Shown piece after piece: positions 8,981 to 17,600 of a stretch of DNA of 64,000 nt. The notes under the pieces were generated by a model. That model did not search any database. It saw only the letters and a program-made list of their open reading frames with translations, and had not been told where the DNA came from. Both the position numbers and the translations under genes were made by a program. Source of the DNA: Psychrobacter sp. JCM 18900. GTDB taxonomy: Bacteria > Pseudomonadota > Gammaproteobacteria > Pseudomonadales > Moraxellaceae. The stretch covers positions 310,001 to 374,000 of the forward strand of contig NZ_CAJHBL010000001.1 in the NCBI RefSeq assembly GCF_904846625.1. The letters are read 5' to 3'. How positions within the stretch are numbered: position 1 is the first letter of the stretch; every line of letters starts with the position of its first letter.

Positions 8981-9536
8981 ACCTACCTAATGGCAGGGCT
9001 TCATTGAAAAATGCATGATGAGAGATTGGTTTACTTATGACATCCTTGCTACGTCCAAGCATTCCATTGTTTTGTGCGATGATATACAGCTTGATTATAA
9101 AAATAGTATTACTCATATCGGCAAATGCATCAAATCAACACACCTGCCAAACCGTCATAATGCTAGGAATATTCTATTCAAACGTTAATTACTATGACAT
9201 TCCATTATAAGCGTTTACGGGCTAGTTGTTTATGGCTGTAGAGAAATGATGAAATCGCAAGTATTTTTTAAATAAATAATGATTAGTTATTAGGTAAATA
9301 TTATTAACCATTATTCCATTGATACCAAGATTTTAGTAATAGGTAGATGAAATTTACTGTCCATAGCGGTAGATATCTGCTTTTCTAATTAATAAATACA
9401 CTAATCGAAAATACACTTCTTGTTACTCATACCCCATAAATAGACATTCGTCTCATTTGTGTATATTAATTGTGATTTAAGTATTATTCTTATTATAAGA
9501 TTATACGTATATTCTATCCTTGTTCTCGGAGCTATT
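8981..9536. other. AT-rich divergent intergenic region
   Basis: This stretch separates aceE (leftward) from the surface-protein cluster (rightward), so it must hold both promoters. I see no convincing open frame, tRNA or long inverted repeat. Runs such as those around 9270-9320 are very AT-rich. I could not pick a specific promoter with confidence. Confidence 0.5.
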
Positions 9537-11615
9537 ATGAACCCGTCTATTATACCATCGACTCTAAAGTCAAGAGTAACGCGTTGGATAGCTCTACCAT
9601 CCTTATTAATACTGCTACCTAATTATTTAGCTTTTGCAGCAGTCACTTGTGATGCTGGTTTTATACCTGATAATTTTGATAGCACGGATTATACTAATTT
9701 AGCTCCAGTTGTCTCGCCACCCAATCCTAAAAGCAATCAGGCTATAGTTGGTACAAGTAATGAGAGCTATCTAATTGCTTCCAATGTTTTAACTACTGAC
9801 GGAACCTTGAGTTCTGGAGGAGTAAACATATACCAATCAACAGCTATTCCAGCCACTACCTCCACTGAAGCAGCTCAGGTATTTAGGTTTTATCAGGATT
9901 TTGCTAATAAAACAACAATTAGAACCGTTTCGTATACCTTTAAAAATAAATTTACAGACCAAGCTCAAGCTCTCAATAAGCTAAGCTTAAGCGTGTTTGA
10001 TATAGATACGAATTATGCTGGGTTTACTACGTCAGGTTCAGTAAATACTGATTACTTTGAGTTTTTTGATCAGGTAACAATAACAGGCTTTACTAGCGCT
10101 AATTCAACAACACCTATCACTCCTACTATCCAATCTAAAGGCTCAGGTATATCAAATTCAGCACCTTATCGTCAAACTAACACGACTAGTAGCGTTAGTT
10201 GTGGTGGTTTAGATAACAACTGCAAAGTCTCAGTAGCGTTTAGCCAACCTGTTGTCAGAGTAGATATCACCTATGGCAATAATACAAGCTTAAATTATTA
10301 TGATCAGAGCGATGATAATGGAGATGGAATAAGATTTAACGATCCTGGTGATCAGCTAATTGATATTAAATTTGATGGCTACTGCTATCAACCTCAGCCG
10401 CGTCTAACATATGCAAAAGCGCTTTCGACTTCTCGTAAAACAAATACAGATCAATTTACTGTTCAAATCAAAGACAATGCAGATAATTCGGTAATTACGA
10501 GTGGCATTGCTTCTGTTACTACAACGGGATCGAATAATACTGTCACGACTGGCACAGGTACTACAGGAACTTTCAAAGTTAATCCTACCAAAACCTATAC
10601 ATTGACAGAAGCAATATCGGGAACGACAAACCTAGCAGATTATACTGCCTTATATGCATGTAAAAAATCAGATGGTACATCTGTTAGCACTTTAGACCCA
10701 AAAAACCTCAAGCTGACTTATGGAGATAACTGGACGTGTACAATCACGAATGGTAGATCTAACTATGTATTTTCAGGTACAGTGTTTAACGATAATGGTA
10801 AAATCGTAAGCCCAAATAAAGACGATGTATCAGACAAATATCTAAATAATAGCCTTTACTTTAACGGTAAGTATGATTCACCAACTGAATCTGGTATCCC
10901 CTTTACTACAGGTCATACTATCACTTTGAATAAATGCGTAGGCGATACAAGCGGTAGCGCATTTACATCTCAAACAGTGAATATTAATACTGATGGCACA
11001 TATAGTTTTAACTTAACGCCAGCACAGGTTGGTACTAATACAAAACTCTGTACTACTCAGAATGAGCCTAGCAACTACACATACACTGTAGATACCACGA
11101 GCAATTCACGACAAATAGATATTACCAATAGTAAATATAACTACCCTAACAATGATTTCGGTGATGTTGTTCAAGAAAATGCTGCATTGGTATTAATCAA
11201 AAGTCAATATGTCCATGACTGTAGTCTAAATAACCTTGCCACAATTGGTGTTAATTATGACGGTAGTGCTAGCAGCGCTTACAGTACAAAGCCAATATCT
11301 GACATTATCCCAGGACAATGTATCGCCTATAGAATTGAAGCTATAAATCGCGGTAATGTTTCCCTAACAGATATTATTATCAAAGATATACTACAGAGTA
11401 AAAATGACTCTAATAATTCGTTGGTTACCTCTACCCTAGTCAATCCAACACCTATTGGTGAAAATAGTGGCGCTCCATCATTTGCAACAAATTCAGTATC
11501 TATTGGTAAAAACGGTACAGTTACCACCAATACTTTTTCTTTAGATACTACCACCGCCACTCGTCGTCAAGCCATTCGTTTTAATACTAAATATGGTAAT
11601 ACCATTAGTAACTAA
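9537..11615 (+). CDS. Secreted SpaA/DUF11-like surface protein A
   Basis: The frame opens at 9459, but the true start is probably the ATG at 9537: GGAG lies 5 nt upstream and a clear signal peptide follows (hydrophobic IALPSLLILLPNYLAFA, cleavage near residue 34). The mature protein (692 aa precursor) is Thr/Asn/Ser-rich and cysteine-poor. Three parts are visible: an N-terminal beta-rich domain (about 36-285) with DNGDGIRFNDPGDQ near its end; a prealbumin/SpaA-like domain (about 289-405) with KTYTLTEA and GDNWTCTITN; and a C-terminal domain (about 548-692) beginning ALVLIKSQ and containing IPGQCIAYRIEAINRGN, a DUF11-type strand. The last domain recurs in protein C of this cluster. There is no LPXTG motif or lipobox. 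Base composition is more AT-rich than that of neighbouring housekeeping genes. It is followed by a strong terminator. Function unknown; surface or extracellular location is inferred. Confidence 0.75.
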   Translation: MNPSIIPSTLKSRVTRWIALPSLLILLPNYLAFAAVTCDAGFIPDNFDSTDYTNLAPVVSPPNPKSNQAIVGTSNESYLIASNVLTTDGTLSSGGVNIYQSTAIPATTSTEAAQVFRFYQDFANKTTIRTVSYTFKNKFTDQAQALNKLSLSVFDIDTNYAGFTTSGSVNTDYFEFFDQVTITGFTSANSTTPITPTIQSKGSGISNSAPYRQTNTTSSVSCGGLDNNCKVSVAFSQPVVRVDITYGNNTSLNYYDQSDDNGDGIRFNDPGDQLIDIKFDGYCYQPQPRLTYAKALSTSRKTNTDQFTVQIKDNADNSVITSGIASVTTTGSNNTVTTGTGTTGTFKVNPTKTYTLTEAISGTTNLADYTALYACKKSDGTSVSTLDPKNLKLTYGDNWTCTITNGRSNYVFSGTVFNDNGKIVSPNKDDVSDKYLNNSLYFNGKYDSPTESGIPFTTGHTITLNKCVGDTSGSAFTSQTVNINTDGTYSFNLTPAQVGTNTKLCTTQNEPSNYTYTVDTTSNSRQIDITNSKYNYPNNDFGDVVQENAALVLIKSQYVHDCSLNNLATIGVNYDGSASSAYSTKPISDIIPGQCIAYRIEAINRGNVSLTDIIIKDILQSKNDSNNSLVTSTLVNPTPIGENSGAPSFATNSVSIGKNGTVTTNTFSLDTTTATRRQAIRFNTKYGNTISN

Positions 11616-11648
11616 ACACCTATTTATCAAATAGTTAAACATTCAATC

Positions 11649-11675
11649 AAGCCCTGTCTAACCAGACAGGGCTTT
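11649..11675 (+). terminator. Rho-independent terminator after surface protein A
   Basis: A perfect 11-bp stem (AAGCCCTGTCT / AGACAGGGCTT) with AACC loop ends in a short T-run. It separates gene A transcriptionally from the genes that follow. Confidence 0.85.
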
Positions 11676-11864
11676 TACCGTTTGTATACTCCAAAATGCC
11701 AGTTGTCATTTTTGTGATGATTAATTGTATTAATTACGTGAAAATAGAAAAAAGGGAGAGAGGTGCCTTCTAAAAGCCCTACAGGCATTAGATTTCAGGC
11801 TACTCAATCGCAACCTACAAGCTTAGCTTTTTGCTAATAGTGATAGTCCAAGAAAGGATTGTAT

Positions 11865-12329
11865 ATGAAACGTTTCAAACTTTTACACAGCATTTTATTA
11901 GCCACCGTTGCTTCTACTTGTTTGTTAAATGTCGCCCATGCTGATGATGCTTTAAAAATGGAATTGACGGCTGACAAAGTAACCAAAAATGCAGATGGTA
12001 AAACTGTTTATTCGGCAGTAAGCACTGCACCAGCAGGCACTGTAATCCAATATAAAGCGAATTATACAAATACCATTAACAAAGACATTAACGACTTAAT
12101 GGTGACACTACCTATCCCTGCAAACATGACATTCACTGGTGAGGCATACCCTGCAAGTGCACAGGCAAGCACTGATGGTAAGAACTATGCTGATATGCCT
12201 TTAATGAAAAAGGTAAATGGCAAAATGGTTAAAGTTCCGTATTCTGAATACCGTACCTTACGCTGGAATATCAAGTTATTACCAGCTAAAAAATCAGCTG
12301 CTGTGGCTTTAAACACTACTGTGAACTAA
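11865..12329 (+). CDS. Small secreted DUF11-like protein B
   Basis: The 154-aa precursor starts at an ATG with AAAGGA 6 nt upstream; a longer frame begins at a TTG six bases earlier but lacks support. The signal peptide ends VAHA (about residue 27). The mature part is a single beta-sandwich-like domain: GTVIQYKANYTNTINKDI is the typical early DUF11 strand pair, DLMVTLPIPANMTF the DV-x-LPx-P strand, and RTLRWNIKLLPAKKSAAV the closing strand before the stop. It therefore equals one free-standing DUF11 unit. Its position between two large DUF11 proteins suggests a subunit, cap or chaperone-like partner for them. There are no cysteines in the mature protein, unlike A and C. Function unknown. Confidence 0.8.
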   Translation: MKRFKLLHSILLATVASTCLLNVAHADDALKMELTADKVTKNADGKTVYSAVSTAPAGTVIQYKANYTNTINKDINDLMVTLPIPANMTFTGEAYPASAQASTDGKNYADMPLMKKVNGKMVKVPYSEYRTLRWNIKLLPAKKSAAVALNTTVN

Positions 12330-12403
12330 TTTGGCAGATATTACATTATTTTTAACGTTTCAATTCTTAAATCGGCTTTTCACTATCAACCTTGGAGTAC
12401 TAC

Positions 12404-14512
12404 ATGAAATCAAATACTTTTAACTATAGCCTGTTAGCTGTCGGTATTGCCGCAGTAATGGGTATCTCTGGTGGTGCTAATGCAGCTACTCCTAATACTA
12501 CTGGTGGTGTTAGTGCAGGTGCTGCTGCCATCAATAACGTTGCAACCGCAAACTATAGTGTTGCTGGTATCGCTCAGCCAAACGTGTCGTCAAACATCGT
12601 GACTGTCAACGTTAGCGAAACGGCTAACTTTGCACTCACGTCGACTATTGATGATGGCAGCATTGGTGACGATATTGCTATTAACCAGACTGCTACGCCA
12701 GGTGGTACGACTACCTTTACTCATAACTTAACCAACACGGGTAACGTGACGGATACTTATACCATTAATACCACAGGTAATGACTCAGCACTAGTAACGG
12801 CTACTCCAGACTATGCTTTAGGTACTGCGCCTGTTACGTTTACTATTGTACAAGCAGATGGTACTCCTCTAACTTCTGCTCAAATAGCCGCTTTAAATGG
12901 TCAAGCACAGACAGGTACCATAGCTAATGGTGGTACTATTAAACTACAGCCAGGTACTAGAGCTAATCTAAGCTACGAAGCAGCTACGCCAGACGCTCGT
13001 AATGGTAATGACAAAGGTGTAGGTACATTAACAGCAACCAGTACTTTCTTTACTGCTAATCTTCCAGCAAATGCGACATTGGTGAATGAAAACCAAACAA
13101 TCGTGAGATTGCCTACCTTCAAAATTGTAAAAACAGCGACGAGTACTGTCGATTTGACAGTAGCTAATCCGCAGATCAACTATAGTATCGTAGTGACTAA
13201 CGCTACTACTGACTATAGTGCTGCTGCGACTGATATTGTCATCAGGGATGTCCTTCCTGCAGGTTTAAGTTTGCCTAATGGCGCAGCATCAGACGTGACC
13301 GTAACTGGTGCTGGTACCGCTACGATTTCCACTATCGGTACTCGACAAGCTATTAATGTTGCCGTAGCAAACTTAGCTGTTGGCGCAAGTCGCACGATTA
13401 CTTTCACGGTTAACGTCGATAGAGATCAGTATACAGCTGCTAATAGTTCAGTAACTAACAACGCAGAAGTCTACGATAAGTTCGTCGGTCCGGTTAGCCC
13501 GTTAATTGCTGCTCCTGTACTTGGTACTGACTATGATATTTTTGATAGTACAGATGGCACTATAGGTGTTACTAGAATACCTGATGATGCGGGTGAAGGT
13601 AACGGCGCTGGTATAGATACTGCTGGTGTGACTAACTTTACCAGACGAGCGGTTATAGTGAGCAACCCAACGACTAGAGAAATTGCCCCTGCCTCAGGTA
13701 CTGATGGTCAAGTCACACAGAAGACTACTATTATTAACAGCGGTCAGGATGCTGAAGGTACTAATACCAATCCATTGACTTTCACTATTGCTGATGGTGG
13801 CAATAATGCGGCTGTCAGACCGGTTACTGATCCTATCAGTGTTACTTATACACCGCCTAATGGTGGAGCTCCAGTTACTATAGCGCTACAACCTACCGTT
13901 GCTGGTGGTAATACGTACACTCTTAATAGCACTACACTACCAACCGCTCAATTTCCAAATGGTATTGCACCTGGTGGCACATTAGCAATCAACTATAATG
14001 TCTCTTCAGGTAATGTCACTACTCCTGCAACTGCTGCTGATGCGGCGGCTGTTGGTAGCACTGAAACGACTATCGTAACTTTGACCCCAGCTGGTGTTGG
14101 TGCGCCTGCTGCTACTTCAGTGACTGATACGACTAATGTCAGAGGCTTATCTTTAGTGAAGTCTCAATCACTAGATACTGCTTGTGAAGCTACCGTTGCT
14201 GCAAGTACCTTTGTTCAAACTGTGCTCAATGCGAAGCCTGATCAGTGTGTTATCTATCGTATTCAGGCGACTAACACTTCTTCAGCAGCATTAGGTTTTA
14301 ATCTTACTGGTGTAACGATTTCGGATTTGCTGTCTAACTTTTCAGCTGGTGCGGATTTAGTAGCTAACTCACCTGCTACTTCTGCTACTACGTCATCTAC
14401 TGCAGGCACAGCTAGTACTACCAGTACTGCGGTTCTTGGTACTAACTATACTATAGTTCCTCAGGGCGTTGGCACCTTGACCTTTAAGATCAAAATCAAA
14501 AACGCTCGTTAA
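12404..14512 (+). CDS. Secreted multi-domain DUF11 surface protein C
   Basis: The start is the ATG at 12404, with GGAG 6 nt before it; the longer frame from a TTG at 12392 is unlikely. The 702-aa precursor has a signal peptide ending GGANA (about residue 27). The mature protein is rich in Thr, Ala, Asn and Val and poor in charged residues, with repeated beta-sandwich units. Recognisable ones are TFTHNLTNTGNVTDTY (about 105), INYSIVVTNATTDY with IVIRDVLPAGLSLPNGA (about 257-290), and a C-terminal unit (about 581-702) starting LSLVKSQSLD and containing PDQCVIYRIQATNTSS. The only mature cysteines, both in the last unit, are shared in position with protein A. Such Thr/Asn-rich sandwiches are typical of surface fibres and adhesins. 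No sortase or autotransporter signal is present. Likely exported together with proteins B and D; function inferred only. Confidence 0.8.
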   Translation: MKSNTFNYSLLAVGIAAVMGISGGANAATPNTTGGVSAGAAAINNVATANYSVAGIAQPNVSSNIVTVNVSETANFALTSTIDDGSIGDDIAINQTATPGGTTTFTHNLTNTGNVTDTYTINTTGNDSALVTATPDYALGTAPVTFTIVQADGTPLTSAQIAALNGQAQTGTIANGGTIKLQPGTRANLSYEAATPDARNGNDKGVGTLTATSTFFTANLPANATLVNENQTIVRLPTFKIVKTATSTVDLTVANPQINYSIVVTNATTDYSAAATDIVIRDVLPAGLSLPNGAASDVTVTGAGTATISTIGTRQAINVAVANLAVGASRTITFTVNVDRDQYTAANSSVTNNAEVYDKFVGPVSPLIAAPVLGTDYDIFDSTDGTIGVTRIPDDAGEGNGAGIDTAGVTNFTRRAVIVSNPTTREIAPASGTDGQVTQKTTIINSGQDAEGTNTNPLTFTIADGGNNAAVRPVTDPISVTYTPPNGGAPVTIALQPTVAGGNTYTLNSTTLPTAQFPNGIAPGGTLAINYNVSSGNVTTPATAADAAAVGSTETTIVTLTPAGVGAPAATSVTDTTNVRGLSLVKSQSLDTACEATVAASTFVQTVLNAKPDQCVIYRIQATNTSSAALGFNLTGVTISDLLSNFSAGADLVANSPATSATTSSTAGTASTTSTAVLGTNYTIVPQGVGTLTFKIKIKNAR

Positions 14513-14531
14513 TTTATATTTAATATTTCAA

Positions 14532-14563
14532 AGTCTATAAGCTTCACAAGACGCTTATAGACT
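14532..14563 (+). terminator. Intercistronic hairpin between surface genes C and D
   Basis: A perfect 11-bp stem (AGTCTATAAGC / GCTTATAGACT) around a 10-nt loop, 19 bp after the stop of gene C. There is no T-run, so it may protect or process a shared mRNA rather than end it. Confidence 0.5.
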
Positions 14564-14570
14564 AATGCTT

Positions 14571-14605
14571 CAGCTTGACCTAATCGATTTTGATTAGCCA
14601 AGCTG
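14571..14605 (+). other. Second hairpin in the leader of surface gene D
   Basis: CAGCTTG pairs with CAAGCTG and, inside it, CTAATC pairs with GATTAG around a GATTTT-like loop, with a small internal asymmetry. It sits 46 nt before the start of gene D. It could modulate translation or mRNA decay. No T-run follows. Confidence 0.5.
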
Positions 14606-14651
14606 GAGAGTTACTACCCTACCCCTTTATATTTTATTGGATAAGCGACAT

Positions 14652-17600
14652 ATGACTAAATCTTTAATGACACTGTCTAATCGTGCTACGTTGCATACAG
14701 CGAAGATCTCTGCGCTGTCATTTGCAATGTTGCTTATGCAATCAAATACCGCATCTGCTGCAACTGATACATTGGTACAGCTGATCAGCAATACTGCTCA
14801 AGCCAGCTACAACGTTGGCAGTGAGACCAGCACGACTATCAGTACTGACTCAAACCAAGTACAAGTAAAAGCCTCAAATTTACCTGAATATGGTATCAGT
14901 TTGACTCAGCATGCTTTACGTACAGTCATGCCTAATACACAGGTAAGTTGGGTCAACGTACTGAGTAACACCAGCTATAGTGATCAGACTGTTGAATTGA
15001 CACTTGCTATATCACCAACTGTTTCTAATTTAAAGGTCTATCAAGATCTTAATAATAACGGAGAAGTCGATTCAGAAGATCGACAAATCATGCTCGATAA
15101 CCTGAGCGCTCAGATCAAACTTGGTCAGAGTGAGAGTATTCAGCTTATCGTACAGGCTCTATCAGATGCCGAGGGTGAAGATGGCGATACCGCTGATGTA
15201 AAGATTGGCGCTATCATACTAGAAGATCCATCAATAGCAGCTGTCGAAGCAATTGACAGACTGGTTATTGTTGAACCTAAAATCAACTTTACCACGCCTC
15301 AATTTGACGGTACTAAAACTACCTCACAAATCGGCGACAACGTTTATATTGATGCCAGTTACGCGCAGTGTAATGTACAATCTGATAAGCCTGATCAAGT
15401 ATGGATTACCGTTAAGTCTCCTGCAACAGGTGATACCTATTCTCTTAAAGGAATCGAAACTGGTAATAATACAGGCAAATATCGTCTAACTGCACCGACA
15501 CAAAACAACGCCAATGCTATTAATGATAAGTTCATTCAGACATTAGCTAACGATACTTTAACTGCTGAGTTAACAGCGTGTATTGCTCCTTCTGTTGGTA
15601 CAGATGCTGATCAGCTACCAAGTAATAGCGATTTTACTGTAGTTATCGAGGATCTGAGTTCTCAAGTAAGTATCATTGATAATAGTGCCAGTTTGGTTGT
15701 CACGAAAGAAAGTGATGTCAAAACTGCAGAGCTTGGTGATTATGTCAGCTATACCATCGATATTACCAATAACGGCAAATCGACTGCTTACGATGTACAA
15801 CTAAAAGACGCTTTACCGCGTGGTTTTGACTACGTTGAGAACAGTGTAAGTGTTAGTCCAACGACTGATATTGATATCAACCAAGCGCAGACTACTGAGT
15901 TTAAAGCTGATGGTAAATATCAGGTATTGAACTTAGGAAACATGGCAGTTGGCGAAAGTAAAAAAATTACTTATCATGTGCTCATCGGTGCGTCATCGCT
16001 AGGCGGCGATGGTATTAACCGTGCTACCGCAGTTGCTAGAAATGACCAAGGTCAAAGCGTAGGCTCAAGAGAAGCGCAGTGGAAGATTGATGTTGAGCGC
16101 GGCGTGATGAATACTGATGGTATTATCGTCGGTAAGGTCTATCACGATATCAACCGCGACGGCATTCAGCAAAAAGAAGACGGCGAGCTTGGTGTCGCTG
16201 GTGTACGTATCTATATGGAGAACGGCAACTTCATCGTGACTGATCCTGAAGGTAAGTATAACTTCTATGGTATCAGTGCAAAAACACACGTACTAAAGGT
16301 CGATCGTACTACTATTCCTAGAGAAACTGAGCTGGTTACCCAAAGCAATCGCAATGCTGGTGATGCTGGTAGTCGTTTTGTTGATTTGAAATACGGCGAA
16401 TTACATCGTGCGGATTTTGCAATCGTTGGTGGCATGGCAGATAGCACTGAGCGCTTAAACGCTGAATTAATTGCTCGTAGCAAATTAGTAGAAGCTAAAA
16501 ATGACACGTTAGAGCAAGCGGTAAAAACCGAGCTGACTTTAGATCCTGACTATGATACCGATACTACCGATAATGTAGATGCTAGTGGTTGTAACATCAA
16601 TGGTGACTTAGACCTTGGTAATAGCTGTGATTCGGCTATCGTTAATGACATGGTCAATCCAGTAGATAGCCGTGTTGATATGACGGTAACCACAGTTGCT
16701 CCGCCAGTAGAGAAAGAGCTCGAAGAATACTTGAAAGAAGTGGCGAGTAATGATGTTGCCTTCATTAACCTCAGCGAAGGTCAGCAACTTAGCACGTATA
16801 AACAAATGGTACAGGTTCAGGCACCGCTTGGGTCTGTATTTACACTATATGCCAACGGCAAAGCTGTATCAGAACAAAAAATAGGTAAAACTGCTGAGCA
16901 AGAAAAACAGAATGTAACGGCTTTTGATTACTATGCTGTTGATTTACAACGCGGCAAGAACACCTTACGCGGTGTTGCGACTGATATAAATGGTCAGGTC
17001 ATCTCTGAGCAGACGATCAAAGTATTAACTCCTGATAGCCTACAAGCTATCGACTACCGTACTCAGGAAAATCTAGTACCAGCTGACGGTATTAGTGAAT
17101 ATCAGGTAGTCATTAGTCTAAAAGATCGTGATGGTCGTCCATATATTGGTACTACTTCTCTTACGCTTGATACTAATATCGGTCGTATCAATCTAAAGGA
17201 TGACAGTCAAGATAAAGCAGGCACTCAAATCACTGTTTCTGGTGGTGAGCTACTAATACCAGTAACCGCACCTAGCGTACCAGGTAAGGGCGAGCTAGTA
17301 ATTGACACGGGTAGCAGCAAACAAATCATTCCGTTACAGTTTACCGCTCAATTACGTCCACTACTCGCTGTTGGTATTGTAGAAGGTGCTATTTCGCTAA
17401 AAGACTTTGACGGTAGCAGCATTACCGATGCCCAAGGTGCATTTGAGCAAGAGCTAAATGACTTTACTGGTAATGATGATTACACAGCTTCTGGTCGTGC
17501 CGCGATGTTCCTCAAAGGAAAAGTACGCGGCGACTATTTGCTTACGCTTGCATACGATAGTGATAAAAAAGGCGAGCGTTTGTTCCGTGATATCGATCCA

